From Rhodobacter sp. SGA-6-6 (GTDB taxonomy: Bacteria; Pseudomonadota; Alphaproteobacteria; Rhodobacterales; Rhodobacteraceae), in NCBI RefSeq assembly GCF_011043545.1, contig NZ_JAAKGP010000002.1:186001-250000 (forward strand): a stretch of DNA of 64,000 bases. The letters run 5' to 3'. The stretch's first letter is position 1, and each line of letters begins with the position of its first letter. The notes below the pieces were generated by a model. It was given only the letters and a program-made list of their open reading frames with translations, ran no database searches and was not told where the DNA came from. Positions 26,329-35,728 of the stretch are shown piece after piece. A program made the position numbers and the translations under genes.

Positions 26329-28083
26329 ATGCGCGCCCTTCTGTCCGTCCTGCTGATCGCCCTCGGCCTTTTCCTGGCCGCGCCGCAGGCGCAGGCGCAG
26401 GGCTGGATCGACCAGCCCTTCGATCCCGCGCCGATGAGCCGCGAGGACATCGCCACCGTGCAGGCGGCGCTGGCCTTCTCGGGCGACTACTACGGCTATA
26501 CCGACGGCATCTGGAACCAGGACGCCCAGGCCGCGCTGCAGGCCTGGGTCCAGCGCGAGGAAGGCGCCTCGCGCCCGCTCTACCGCCACCTGAACCGGCT
26601 GGTGATGAAGTTGGAGGACGAGCGGGTCAAGAACGGCTGGCAGCTGTTCTATTCCGAGACCACCAACACCTCCTACCTGCATCCGTTCACCCTGCTGAAA
26701 TCGGTCGACAACAAGGATGCGGTGGAGTTCCTGTCCGACGACAGCGGCTTTTCCGTCATGGTCCGCTTCACCGACCAACCGGGGATGAAGAACATCCACG
26801 ACTGGTTCATGGGCCAGGCGGTGCAGGGATCGGACCCCTACCAATACAGCGACAACCAGCTCTGGATCACCTCGGTCACCATCGAGGACAACATGGTGGC
26901 CTATGCCCGGTCGGACTTCTACAACGGCAGCTGGTCCACCGTCTCCATCGTGGTCTGGCCGGAATATTTCTACCACCTGAACCTGATGGCGGCCTCGATG
27001 ACGGTCGGCGGCAGCCCGGCCTCGCTGATGTGGACGGACGGCGGGGTGATCGACCAGGTGATCAACGGCGGCGTCAATGCCGCGGCGCCCTCCACCGCCT
27101 CGGACGGCAACGGGCCCAAGGACCAGGTGCGCCGGCCGACGGCGCCGGGCGTGGCCGACATGCCGGACCCCGAGCCCGAGCCCGAACCGCAGCCCGATCC
27201 GGGCGGCCCGGTGACCATCGCCGGGAACGAGCCCGCCACGCCGCCACTGGGCAGCCCCGGCCCCGCCGCCCCCGTCGCGCCCGATCCGGGCGGCGCCACC
27301 GCCCCGCCCCTCGGCAGCCCGGCCACGCCCGATCCCGGCGGCGTGATCGGCGTCGGCAATCCCGGCCCCGCCCCGGTGCGCGAGCCGGGCAGCCTGCCGG
27401 TCGCCAGCCCCGGCGCCACCGCCCCCACCCCCGCCCCGAGCGAGCCGCTGCCCAAGGTCACCGGCACGCTGAAGGGCTCGGGCAGCGGCTTCTACATCGC
27501 GCCGACGGTGCTGGTCACCGCCGCCCATGTGGTCGAGGGCTGCGGCGCGGTGGCGATGGTGGACGGCACGCCGCTGGAGGTGAAGGCCAGCGATTCCACG
27601 CTGGACCTGGCCATGCTGGCCGGCGCGCCGGATGCGGGGGTCTGGCTGAAGCTCTCGGCGCTGGAGGTGCCGAAGCTGGGCGAGACGGTCACCGCGCTCG
27701 GCTATCCCTATTACACCAGCCTGGACCAGGGCCTGACCGTGACCAGCGGCAATGTCAGCGCGCTGCGCGGCATCGACGGCTCCTCGAACCGGGTGATGAT
27801 CACGGCGCCGGTGCAGCCCGGCAACTCGGGCGGGCCGCTGCTGAACAAGAAGGGCGCGGTGATCGGCGTGGTGGTCAGCCGCATCGACGACATCGCGGTG
27901 CTGGAGGAGACCGGCAGCCTGCCGCAGAACATGAACTTCGCGGTGCCGACCGGGCCGCTGCTGACCTTCCTGGCCACCAACCGCTGGGTGAAGCCGCAGG
28001 GCGAGGGCAGCGGCGGCGACGTTACCGGCGGCGTGCCGGACGGGGTGTCGAACGCGGTGGTGCCGCTCTACTGCTACGAGTGA
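26329..28083 (+). CDS. Secreted trypsin-like serine protease
   Basis: 584 residues from the ATG at 26329 (GGAG 10 nt upstream), beginning with a signal peptide cleaved after AQA near residue 23. Residues ~36-76 look like a peptidoglycan-binding-type helical repeat (YYGYTDGIWNQDAQAALQAW). A central domain (100-250) is followed by a Pro/Gly-rich linker (about 255-375). The C-terminal protease domain has the full triad: His400 (TAAHVVEG), Asp426 (STLDLAML) and Ser500 (PGNSGGPL), as in DegP-like enzymes but without a PDZ domain. It is probably periplasmic; the target is unknown. Confidence 0.9.
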   Translation: MRALLSVLLIALGLFLAAPQAQAQGWIDQPFDPAPMSREDIATVQAALAFSGDYYGYTDGIWNQDAQAALQAWVQREEGASRPLYRHLNRLVMKLEDERVKNGWQLFYSETTNTSYLHPFTLLKSVDNKDAVEFLSDDSGFSVMVRFTDQPGMKNIHDWFMGQAVQGSDPYQYSDNQLWITSVTIEDNMVAYARSDFYNGSWSTVSIVVWPEYFYHLNLMAASMTVGGSPASLMWTDGGVIDQVINGGVNAAAPSTASDGNGPKDQVRRPTAPGVADMPDPEPEPEPQPDPGGPVTIAGNEPATPPLGSPGPAAPVAPDPGGATAPPLGSPATPDPGGVIGVGNPGPAPVREPGSLPVASPGATAPTPAPSEPLPKVTGTLKGSGSGFYIAPTVLVTAAHVVEGCGAVAMVDGTPLEVKASDSTLDLAMLAGAPDAGVWLKLSALEVPKLGETVTALGYPYYTSLDQGLTVTSGNVSALRGIDGSSNRVMITAPVQPGNSGGPLLNKKGAVIGVVVSRIDDIAVLEETGSLPQNMNFAVPTGPLLTFLATNRWVKPQGEGSGGDVTGGVPDGVSNAVVPLYCYE

Positions 28084-28170
28084 CGGGCGGGAACGGCGGA
28101 TGATGGACATCCGCCGCGGAAGCCGCGATCCTGCGGCGGACCTGCCGTTCCGTTGCGAGACAGTGCCCCG

Positions 28171-28554
28171 ATGAGTGCCGATCCTTCCCCCCGCAAGCCC
28201 GGCCGCAAGGGCGGGCTGGCGCATTTCCTGGCTGCAGCGGGCTATTCCGCCGCCGGGCTGAGGCGGCTGGCGCGGGAAAGCGCCTTCCGGCAGGAGGCCG
28301 TCTTCGGGGGGCTGGCGCTGGCCGTGCTGGCGCTCTGCGGCGCTTCGGGGCCGGCGCTTGCGGGAATGGCGGGGCTGGTGCTGCTGCTGGTGGCGGTCGA
28401 GGCGCTGAACACCGCGCTGGAGGTGCTGGTGGACCATCTCTCGCCCGGCTGGTCGCAGTTCGCCAAAGACACCAAGGACCTCGGCTCGCTGGCGGTGGCC
28501 TGCGTGGCGGCGATGAACGGGCTTTATTTCATCGCGGTGCTGGTCTGGGGATAG
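28171..28554 (+). CDS. dgkA: Diacylglycerol kinase
   Basis: 127 residues with the three-helix layout of the prokaryotic DagK family. The signature EALNTALEVLVDHLSP and upstream RLARESAFRQE amphipathic segment are intact. It phosphorylates diacylglycerol produced by periplasmic glucan or lipid A modification, returning it to phospholipid synthesis. It starts at ATG 28171, 87 nt after the protease stop. Confidence 0.94.
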   Translation: MSADPSPRKPGRKGGLAHFLAAAGYSAAGLRRLARESAFRQEAVFGGLALAVLALCGASGPALAGMAGLVLLLVAVEALNTALEVLVDHLSPGWSQFAKDTKDLGSLAVACVAAMNGLYFIAVLVWG

Positions 28555-28565
28555 TTTCCCGGCTT

Positions 28566-28786
28566 GGCCCCGGGCGGGATCAGGCGAGGCACTGCCTCGC
28601 CCCGCCCGTGCGCGGCGGATCAACCGAAGACGATGCGGCACATACCCCCGAGAGGCCAGCGCCCGCCCCGGCGGGCGAGAAGCGCCTGGCCCAAGGGCGG
28701 GGCGGGCGCTGGCCGGGCCTTTGAGGCCCGGCCGGGAGAAGGGGGAAACGTGGCGCTGTGGCGAAGACACGTGCCTTCGCCAAGGA
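28566..28786. repeat. Long structured intergenic repeat, copy B
   Basis: The 374-nt gap between dgkA and the next small gene holds the second copy of the ~220-nt element at 2670-2894. Hairpins correspond: 28583-28601 (identical to copy A), the main stem 28654-28665 with 28703-28714, 28713-28731 and 28760-28781. The inner part of the main stem differs (CGCCCC here, paired by GGGGCG), consistent with compensatory change. Downstream of it, up to 28928, only the next gene's leader is seen. Confidence 0.75.
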
Positions 28787-28928
28787 AGCCGGAAAATCCC
28801 GAACCGCCCAAACCGGGGGGCCATGCACCCGCAGCATGGCAGGGCTGCGTCCGTGCCGGTTTTTCTGCGGTGCAGAAAGGGCCATATTGCCGGGCGAGGG
28901 AGAGACCATCTCTGAAAGGACCAGACCG

Positions 28929-29075
28929 ATGTCTGCCCGCCCCCGCATCCAGGCGAAGACCAATCCCGCCGTGGCCTATCACGCCGAGGAACGCGCGATC
29001 CTGCGCAACGTCCAGCTGCGCGCGCTGACCGCGCTGGAACAGATGTATGCCTACTTCGGCGCCGACCGTGGCTGA
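28929..29075 (+). CDS. Small protein of unknown function (48 aa)
   Basis: ATG 28929 has AAAGGA eight bases upstream and encodes a 48-residue, mildly basic protein with helical character: NPAVAYHAEERAILRNVQL then ALTALEQMYAYFGAD. It has no membrane segment. Codon use and ribosome site match real genes, and its position just before nfuA looks deliberate. I do not recognise a named family. Confidence 0.7.
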   Translation: MSARPRIQAKTNPAVAYHAEERAILRNVQLRALTALEQMYAYFGADRG

Positions 29076-29115
29076 AACCCGCAGGGTCCTTGCCCCTGCC
29101 CGCAGGGCCCTTGCC

Positions 29116-29144
29116 TTGACAGCGGGCGGGGCGGGGCGCATATC
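29116..29144 (+). promoter_or_regulatory. Predicted sigma-70-type promoter of nfuA
   Basis: TTGACA (29116-29121) and CATATC (29139-29144) with a 17-nt spacer, 26 nt before the nfuA ATG. The -35 element is perfect; the -10 is partial. Confidence 0.5.
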
Positions 29145-29169
29145 CGAAGGGACTGGCCGGAGATAGCCC

Positions 29170-29733
29170 ATGTTCATCCAGACCGAATCCACCCCGAACC
29201 CCGCCACGCTGAAGTTCCTGCCGGGACAGACCGTGCTCGAAACCGGCACGGCCGATTTCCCGGGGCAGGAAGCGGCGGCGAAATCGCCGCTGGCGCGCCG
29301 CATCTTCGCGGCGGGCGGCGTGACCGGCGTCTTCTTCGGCAACGACTTCGTGACCGTCACCAAGGCCGAGGACGTGGAATGGCAGCACATCAAGCCCGCC
29401 ATCCTGGGCGCGATCATGGAGCATTACCAGTCCGGCGCTCCGGTGATCGAGGGCAATGGCGCGACGAGCGGCGGCCATGCCGAGCATTCGGGTGAAGACG
29501 CCGACATCGTGCGCCAGATCAAGGAACTGCTCGACACCCGCGTCCGTCCGGCGGTGGCGCAGGACGGCGGCGACATCACCTTCCACGGCTTCGACCGCGG
29601 CGTGGTCTACCTGCACATGCAGGGCGCCTGCGCCGGCTGCCCCTCCTCGACCCTGACGCTGAAGATGGGGATCGAGAACCTGCTGCGGCACTACATCCCC
29701 GAAGTGACCGAGGTGCGGCCGGTCGCCGCCTGA
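29170..29733 (+). CDS. nfuA: NifU-like Fe-S cluster carrier (Nfu)
   Basis: 187 residues. An N-terminal Nfu_N domain (MFIQTESTPNPATLKFLPG) is joined to a C-terminal NifU domain whose CAGC (Cys154, Cys157) binds a transferable [4Fe-4S] cluster. This NFU1-like layout is standard in alphaproteobacteria. It could supply clusters to enzymes here such as HemN, MiaB and FnrL, but no direct link is shown. TsaB follows 85 nt later. Confidence 0.94.
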   Translation: MFIQTESTPNPATLKFLPGQTVLETGTADFPGQEAAAKSPLARRIFAAGGVTGVFFGNDFVTVTKAEDVEWQHIKPAILGAIMEHYQSGAPVIEGNGATSGGHAEHSGEDADIVRQIKELLDTRVRPAVAQDGGDITFHGFDRGVVYLHMQGACAGCPSSTLTLKMGIENLLRHYIPEVTEVRPVAA

Positions 29734-29818
29734 TCTCTCGATGCCGGCTCCCCGCTCCCTTCGGGTCGCTCCTCGCGGGGCGGTGTCCGGCGACGACAAG
29801 TCGAAGACGCAGGAGGAG

Positions 29819-30406
29819 TTGCCGCTTCTGGCCTTCGACACATCGGCGGCGCATTGCGCCGCCGCCTTGCTTTTGCCGGGCGGCCGCGTGATCGGCCGCG
29901 AGGAGCCGATGCAGAAGGGCCAGGCCGAACGGCTGGTGCCAATGCTGGAAGAGGTTCTGGCCGAGGGGGGCATCGGCTGGGCCGACCTGCGGCGGATCGC
30001 CGTGGGCATCGGCCCCGGCAATTTCACCGGCGTCCGCATCTCCGTCGCCACCGCCCGCGGGCTGGCGCTGGCGCTGGACATCCCCGCGGTCGGCGTCACC
30101 CGGCTGGAGGCGCTGGCCCATGGCCTGCCCCGGCCGCTGCGGGTGATCGAGGATGCGCGGCAGGGACTGGCCTATGTGCAGGACTTCCCGGGCGGCCCGG
30201 CGCGGCTGGAGCCCCTTGCCCCCTTCGCCGGCCCTGCCACCGGCAGCGCGGCGGGCGACACCGCCCTGCCCCCGGCGATGCCGATCGCCGAGGCCATCGC
30301 CCGCATCGCCGCGACCCGCACCCCCGGCCCGCCGCCCGCCCCCTTCTACCTGAAGGCCGCCGACGCCGCCCCGCCGTCAGACCCGCCTCCGGTGATCCTG
30401 CCGTGA
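29819..30406 (+). CDS. tsaB: tRNA threonylcarbamoyladenosine biosynthesis protein TsaB
   Basis: 195 residues from the TTG at 29819, giving the family-typical start PLLAFDTSAAHCAAALL; AGGAGG lies just upstream but only 2 nt away. An in-frame ATG at 29741 would add 26 low-complexity residues and has no ribosome site. The ASKHA fold is clear: GIGPGNFTGVRI and TARGLALAL. TsaB partners TsaD and TsaE in t6A37 synthesis on tRNAs. Its stop overlaps the start of rimI (GTGA). Confidence 0.88.
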   Translation: MPLLAFDTSAAHCAAALLLPGGRVIGREEPMQKGQAERLVPMLEEVLAEGGIGWADLRRIAVGIGPGNFTGVRISVATARGLALALDIPAVGVTRLEALAHGLPRPLRVIEDARQGLAYVQDFPGGPARLEPLAPFAGPATGSAAGDTALPPAMPIAEAIARIAATRTPGPPPAPFYLKAADAAPPSDPPPVILP

Positions 30407-30816
30407 TCCCCGCCGCGCTTGCCGCGCTGCACCGGCGCTCTTTCCGCAGCCCGCCGCCGTGGAGCGAGGCGGATTTCGCCGGCTTCCTGTCCGACCCGCT
30501 GGCCTTCCTGCTGGTCGAGGGCGACGCCGGCTTCCTGCTCGGCCGGGCGGTGGCGGGGGAGGCGGAACTGCTGACCCTTGCCGTCGCGCCGGAGAGCCGC
30601 CGCCTCGGCCTCGGCCGCAGGCTGGTGGCGCGCTTCCTCTACCAGGCGCGGCTGCGCGGGGCGGGGCGGGCCTTCCTGGAGGTCAGCGCCGAAAACCCTG
30701 CCGCCATCGCGCTTTACGAATCGGCGGGCTTCGCCGCCGCCGGCCGCCGCCGCGGCTATTACGCCACCCCCGAAGGCACGCGCATCGACGCCGTAGTCAT
30801 GGCGCGCGACCTCTGA
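30403..30816 (+). CDS. rimI: GNAT N-acetyltransferase, RimI-like
   Basis: 137 residues from the GTG at 30403, overlapping the tsaB stop by 4 nt. The GNAT acetyl-CoA motif is RRLGLGRRLVARFL, followed by FLEVSAENPAAIALYESAGF and RRRGYY, the RimI pattern for acetylating ribosomal protein S18. The tsaB-rimI pairing is widespread. The N-terminus is short, so a start slightly upstream inside tsaB cannot be ruled out. Confidence 0.88.
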   Translation: MIPAALAALHRRSFRSPPPWSEADFAGFLSDPLAFLLVEGDAGFLLGRAVAGEAELLTLAVAPESRRLGLGRRLVARFLYQARLRGAGRAFLEVSAENPAAIALYESAGFAAAGRRRGYYATPEGTRIDAVVMARDL

Positions 30817-30989
30817 CGCAGGGGAAGCCGCACTTCCTGACCAAAGCGTCAGGAAACGCCGGCCGATCACGCGAATCCGACTTGACCCCCCGGGGGCCTT
30901 CCCGACTAATCTGGCCCATGATCCGCCCGCGACCGGGCCTTCCCGGCGGACAGGGCGGCGCTGCGCATTATCAACCGGGAGAGCTACCC

Positions 30990-31985
30990 ATGACCCTGAT
31001 GAAATCCCTTGCCGGGGCGACCGCCACCCTGGCCCTGATGGCCGGCGCCGCGCTGGCCGAGCCGGCGATCATCTTCGACCTCGGCGGCAAGTTCGACAAA
31101 TCCTTCAACGAGGCCGCCTTCAACGGCGCCGAACGCTGGGCCAAGGAAACCGGCGGCACCTACAAGGAACTGGAGATGCAGGACGAGGCGCAGCGCGAGC
31201 AGGCGCTCCGCCGCCTGGCCGAGGCCGGCGCCAACCCGGTGGTGATGACCGGCTTCGCCTTCGGCGACGTGCTGGCCAAGGTGGCCCCCGACTTCCCCGA
31301 CACCAAGTTCGCCATCATCGACATGGTGGTGGACGCGCCGAACGTGAAGTCGGTGGTGTTCAATGAACATGAAGGCTCCTACCTGGTCGGCATCATGGCC
31401 GCCATGGCCTCGAAATCCGGCACGGTGGGCTTCATCGGCGGCATGGACATCCCGCTGATCCGCAAGTTCGGCTGCGGCTATGCCCAGGGCGTGAAGGCGG
31501 CCAACCCGGACGCCAAGCTGATCATCAACTGGACCGGCGACACCCCCGCCGCCTGGAACGACCCGGTGAAGGGCGCGGAACTGGCCAAGGGCCAGAAGGC
31601 GCAAGGCGCCGACGTGATCTATGCCGCGGCCGGCGGCACCGGCATCGGCGTGCTGCAGGCGGCGGCGGACGAGGGCATCCTGTCCATCGGCGTCGACAGC
31701 AACCAGAACTACCTGCACCCCGGCTCGGTCCTGACCTCGATGGTCAAGCGCGTCGACAACTCGGTCTACGAGGCCTTCAAGGAAGGCGAGGCGCTGACCC
31801 CCGGCATCAACGTCATGGGCCTGGCGAACGAGGGCGTCGGCTATGCGATGGACGAGCACAACGCCGCCCTGGTGACGCCCGAGATGCAGGCCGCGGTCGA
31901 CGAAGCCGCCGCCAAGATCAAGGCGGGCGAGATCGTGGTCCACGACTACATGTCGGACGACACCTGCCCGGCCGCGACGTTCTGA
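30990..31985 (+). CDS. BMP-family ABC transporter substrate-binding protein
   Basis: 331 residues from the ATG at 30990 (GGGAGAG upstream). A signal peptide ends AALA|EP and lacks a lipobox Cys, so it is a soluble periplasmic protein. The Bmp/PnrA fold is shown by FDLGGKFDKSFNEAAFNGAERW and by AAAGGTGIGVLQAA...IGVDSNQN. Members bind nucleosides. It heads a four-gene ABC operon; the 115 nt to the ATPase is the only sizeable gap. A possible promoter (TTGACC, CTAATC) lies at 30882-30911. Confidence 0.93.
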   Translation: MTLMKSLAGATATLALMAGAALAEPAIIFDLGGKFDKSFNEAAFNGAERWAKETGGTYKELEMQDEAQREQALRRLAEAGANPVVMTGFAFGDVLAKVAPDFPDTKFAIIDMVVDAPNVKSVVFNEHEGSYLVGIMAAMASKSGTVGFIGGMDIPLIRKFGCGYAQGVKAANPDAKLIINWTGDTPAAWNDPVKGAELAKGQKAQGADVIYAAAGGTGIGVLQAAADEGILSIGVDSNQNYLHPGSVLTSMVKRVDNSVYEAFKEGEALTPGINVMGLANEGVGYAMDEHNAALVTPEMQAAVDEAAAKIKAGEIVVHDYMSDDTCPAATF

Positions 31986-32100
31986 TCCCCCGACAGGGGC
32001 AATCTCGGTGCCGCGCCGGGTCTCTGGCGCGGCACATTTTGCAAGGTCCGCCGAAGCCGCGACAAAAGCGGCGGGCGGCCTGCGGGACGGGGGAAGCTGC

Positions 32101-33645
32101 ATGGAAAACGGCGCTTATGCCATCGAGCTGAAAGGCATCTCCAAGGCCTTCGGCCCGGTGCAGGCCAACCGCGACATCAACATCGCCGTGCCGCGCGGCA
32201 CCATCCACGGCATCATCGGCGAGAACGGCGCCGGCAAGTCGACGCTGATGAGCATCCTCTACGGCTTCTACCGCGCCGATGCCGGGCAGATCCTGATCAA
32301 CGGCAAGCCCACCGCCATCCCCGACAGCCAGAGCGCCATCCGCGCCGGCATCGGCATGGTGTTCCAGCATTTCAAGCTGGTGCAGAACTTCACCGTGCTG
32401 GAGAACGTCATCCTCGGCGCCGAGGACGGGCCGATGCTGAACTCCAGCCTCGCCAAGGCGCGCAAGACGCTGGCCGAGCTGTCGCAGGAATACGAACTGG
32501 ACGTGGACCCCGACGCGCTGGTCGAGGACCTGTCGGTCGGCCACCAGCAGCGGGTCGAGATCCTGAAGGCGCTCTACCGCCAGGCCGACATCCTGATCCT
32601 GGACGAACCCACCGGTGTGCTGACCCCCGCCGAGGCCGACCACCTGTTCCGCATCCTCAAGGGTCTGAAGGCCCAAGGGAAAACCATCATTCTGATCACC
32701 CACAAGCTGCGCGAGATCATGGAGGCCACCGACAACGTTTCGGTCATGCGGCGCGGCACCATGGTGGACACGGTCAGGACCGCCGAAACCAGCCCCGAGC
32801 AGCTGGCCGAGCTGATGGTGGGCCGCAAGGTGCTGCTGGAGGTCGAGAAGGCCCCCGCCAGCCCCGGCGCGGTGGTGCTGTCCGTCCAGGACCTGAGGGT
32901 GAAGGACGAACACGGGGTCGAGCGGCTGAAGGGCGTCAGCTTCGAGATCCGCGCCGGCGAGATCCTCGGCATCGCCGGGGTGGCCGGCAACGGCCAGTCC
33001 GAACTGATGGAGGCGCTTGGCGGCATGATCCGCGCCACCGGCGCCGTCACCCTGAAGGGCCAGCCGCTGCCGCTGTCGGGCAAGGGCGCCGACGGGCAGA
33101 GCCGCCGCCGCGCCGGCATCGCCCATGTGCCGGAGGACCGCCACCACCACGGGCTGATCCTGGACTTCACCGCCTGGGAAAACATGGCCTTCGGCTATTT
33201 CAACGAACCGGAATACCAGAAGAACCGGCTCTTGATGGACAACGCCGCCATCCGCGCCGACACCGCGAAGAAGATGGAAACCTTCGACGTGCGCCCGCCG
33301 ATCCCCGGACTGCAGGCGAAAAGCTTCTCGGGCGGCAACCAGCAGAAGATCGTGGTGGCCCGCGAATTCGAGCAGGACCCCGACCTGCTGCTGGTCGGCC
33401 AGCCCACCCGCGGGGTGGATATCGGCGCCATCGAGTTCATCCACAAGCAGCTGATCGCGCTGCGCGACGCCGGCAAGGCGGTGCTGCTGGTCTCGGTGGA
33501 ACTGGACGAGATCATGTCGCTGTCGGACCGCATCGCGGTGATGTTCGACGGAAAGATCATGGGCTTCCGCGACCCCGACACCACCGACGAACGCGAACTG
33601 GGCCTGCTGATGGCCGGGATCACCGGAAAAGGGGAGGCCGCGTGA
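32101..33645 (+). CDS. Nucleoside ABC transporter ATP-binding protein (two NBDs)
   Basis: 514 residues with two tandem ATPase domains. NBD1 has GENGAGKST, signature LSVGHQQRVEIL and DEPTGVLTP. NBD2 has a degenerate Walker A (GVAGNGQSE) and FSGGNQQKIVVAREF, as is usual for the RbsA/NupA-type second domain. The upstream frame extension before ATG 32101 is not needed. The stop overlaps the first permease start (TGATG). It energises uptake of a ligand bound by the BMP protein. Confidence 0.94.
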   Translation: MENGAYAIELKGISKAFGPVQANRDINIAVPRGTIHGIIGENGAGKSTLMSILYGFYRADAGQILINGKPTAIPDSQSAIRAGIGMVFQHFKLVQNFTVLENVILGAEDGPMLNSSLAKARKTLAELSQEYELDVDPDALVEDLSVGHQQRVEILKALYRQADILILDEPTGVLTPAEADHLFRILKGLKAQGKTIILITHKLREIMEATDNVSVMRRGTMVDTVRTAETSPEQLAELMVGRKVLLEVEKAPASPGAVVLSVQDLRVKDEHGVERLKGVSFEIRAGEILGIAGVAGNGQSELMEALGGMIRATGAVTLKGQPLPLSGKGADGQSRRRAGIAHVPEDRHHHGLILDFTAWENMAFGYFNEPEYQKNRLLMDNAAIRADTAKKMETFDVRPPIPGLQAKSFSGGNQQKIVVAREFEQDPDLLLVGQPTRGVDIGAIEFIHKQLIALRDAGKAVLLVSVELDEIMSLSDRIAVMFDGKIMGFRDPDTTDERELGLLMAGITGKGEAA

Positions 33646-34745
33646 TGGACCGTTTGCCGCGTTGGGCCGATGTCGCGCTCGTCCCGTTGGTCTCGCTGAT
33701 CCTCGCCTTCGCCATCGCCGCGCTGGTGATCCTGGCCATCGGGCAGGACCCGTGGGAGGCGATCACGGTGATGGTGCAGGGTTCGGTGATGAACGCCTAC
33801 GGCTGGGGCTATACGCTTTATTACGCCACCAGCTTCATGTTTACCGGGCTGGCGGTCTGCGTCGCCTTCCATGCCAGCATGTTCAACATCGGCGGCGAGG
33901 GGCAGGCGCTGCTCGGCGGCCTCGGCGTGGCCTTGGCCTGCCTGTTCGTGCCCTGGCCGCACTGGTCGCTGGCGCTGATCGGCGCCACGGCCTCGGCAGC
34001 GGCCTTCGGGGCGGTCTGGGCGGCGATCCCGGCCTGGCTGCAGGCCAAGCGCGGCAGCCATATCGTGATCACCACGATCATGTTCAACTACATCGCCGCC
34101 AGCCTGCTGCAATACCTTCTGGTCAACACGTTGAAGCCGGTGGGGCAGGCCGATCCGGCCTCGGCCAATTTCCCGCCCGCCACCCACCTGCCGGCGCTGA
34201 ACGACATTCCGCTGTTGAACCTGGTCTTCACCAAGGCGGTGCCGGCCAATGTCACCCTGTTCATCGCGCTCGCCATGGCGGTGCTGGTCTGGGTGCTGTT
34301 GTGGCACACCCGCCTCGGCTACCAGATCCGCGCCTTCGGCAAGTCCGAGGCCGGCGCCCGCTATGCCGGGATCAACCCGACCTTCGTCATCATGGTGGTG
34401 ATGCTGATCTCCGGCGGGCTGGCCGGCATGATGGCGATCAACAACGTGATGGGCGAGGCCGAGCGTCTCTTAGGCAACTCGGCCTCCGGCGCCGGCTTCA
34501 TCGGCATCGCGGTGGCGCTGATGGGGCGCAACCACCCGCTGGGCGTGGTGCTGGCGGCGCTGCTGTTCGGCTTCCTGTTCCAGGGCGGGGCGGAACTCGG
34601 GCTCTGGACCAAGATCCCGATCGAGATGCGGATCGTGGTGCAGGGTCTGGTGATCCTGTTCACCGGAGCGCTGGACGTGATGGTGCGGATGCTGCTGGTG
34701 CGGATCTTCGCCCTGTTCCGGCCGCGAACGATGGAGGCCGCGTGA
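33645..34745 (+). CDS. Nucleoside ABC transporter permease 1
   Basis: 366 residues from the ATG at 33645, with GGGGAGG seven bases upstream; a GTG one codon earlier is less well placed. About eight or nine membrane helices, with the BPD_transp_2 signature GQALLGGLGVALAC and the loop GYQIRAFGKSEAGARYAGI, match NupP/YufP-type permeases. It overlaps the genes on both sides by one base. Confidence 0.93.
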   Translation: MDRLPRWADVALVPLVSLILAFAIAALVILAIGQDPWEAITVMVQGSVMNAYGWGYTLYYATSFMFTGLAVCVAFHASMFNIGGEGQALLGGLGVALACLFVPWPHWSLALIGATASAAAFGAVWAAIPAWLQAKRGSHIVITTIMFNYIAASLLQYLLVNTLKPVGQADPASANFPPATHLPALNDIPLLNLVFTKAVPANVTLFIALAMAVLVWVLLWHTRLGYQIRAFGKSEAGARYAGINPTFVIMVVMLISGGLAGMMAINNVMGEAERLLGNSASGAGFIGIAVALMGRNHPLGVVLAALLFGFLFQGGAELGLWTKIPIEMRIVVQGLVILFTGALDVMVRMLLVRIFALFRPRTMEAA

Positions 34746-35713
34746 TGGATTACGCCACCTTCCTGCAGATGCTGGACAGCACCCTGCGGCTGGCGACGCC
34801 CCTGATGCTGGCCTGCATCGCCGGGCTTTACTCCGAGCGCGCCGGCATCTTCGACATCGGGCTCGAAGGCAAGATGCTGGCCGCCGCGATGTGCGCCGGC
34901 GCGGCGGCGGCGCTTTCGGGATCGGTCTGGTGGGGGCTCTTGGCGGGGATCGGCGGCTCGCTAGTCTTCGCCGCCATCCATGGCGTGACCTCGATCACCT
35001 TCCGCGGCAACCAGCTGATCTCGGGCGTGGCGCTGAACTTCCTCGCCTCCGGCCTGACCGTGCTGGTGGCGCAAAGCATGTTCGGCCAGGGCGGCCGCAC
35101 CCCGCCGCTGAACGGCCCGGCGCGGTTCCAGCCGATCGCCCTGCCCTTCGCCGAAGAGGCGCGGGCGATCCCGGTGATCGGCCCGTTCTACGACGAGGTG
35201 ATCTCGGGCCACCCGCTGCCGGTCTATGCCGCCTTCGCGGTGGTGGCGCTGACCTGGTGGGTGCTGTATCGCACCCGCTTCGGCCTGCGCCTGCGCGCGG
35301 TGGGAGAGAACCCGGCGGCGGTGGACACCGCGGGCGTCAGCGTCGTCGGCCTGCGCTATGCGGCGGTGATGGTGACCGGCGTCCTCTGCGGCCTTGCGGG
35401 GGCCTATATGGCCACCGCGCTGCAGGCGGGCTTCGGCAAGGAGATGACGGCGGGCCGCGGCTATATCGCGCTGGCGGCGCTGATCTTCGCCAAGTGGCGG
35501 CCGGTGGCGGCGATGTGGGCCTGCCTGCTGTTCGGCTTCTTCCAGGCGCTGGCCAACCGCCCCGACGTGGTGGAGGCGGTGGTGCAGGTCAAGGTGCCGG
35601 TGCCCTTCCTGACCGCCCTGCCCTATGTGCTGACGGTGCTGGTCCTTGCCGGCTTCGTCGGCAAGGCGATCCCGCCGCGGGCGGGGGGCGAGCCCTATGT
35701 GAAGGAGCGCTGA
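34745..35713 (+). CDS. Nucleoside ABC transporter permease 2
   Basis: 322 residues, the shorter NupQ/YufQ-type partner permease. GIFDIGLEGKMLAAAMCAGA near residues 36-55 and GLRLRAVGENPAAVDTAGV are family hallmarks. About eight membrane helices are visible. With permease 1 it forms the heterodimeric channel of the BMP transporter. It is last in the operon; phoH converges 15 nt later. Confidence 0.93.
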   Translation: MDYATFLQMLDSTLRLATPLMLACIAGLYSERAGIFDIGLEGKMLAAAMCAGAAAALSGSVWWGLLAGIGGSLVFAAIHGVTSITFRGNQLISGVALNFLASGLTVLVAQSMFGQGGRTPPLNGPARFQPIALPFAEEARAIPVIGPFYDEVISGHPLPVYAAFAVVALTWWVLYRTRFGLRLRAVGENPAAVDTAGVSVVGLRYAAVMVTGVLCGLAGAYMATALQAGFGKEMTAGRGYIALAALIFAKWRPVAAMWACLLFGFFQALANRPDVVEAVVQVKVPVPFLTALPYVLTVLVLAGFVGKAIPPRAGGEPYVKER

Positions 35714-35728
35714 GCCGGGAAACCCGGC

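Noticed and set aside
26269-30099. A 1276-codon minus-strand frame across the protease, dgkA, nfuA and part of tsaB
   Set aside because: It is antisense to four well-supported genes and to the long repeat, with low-complexity translation.
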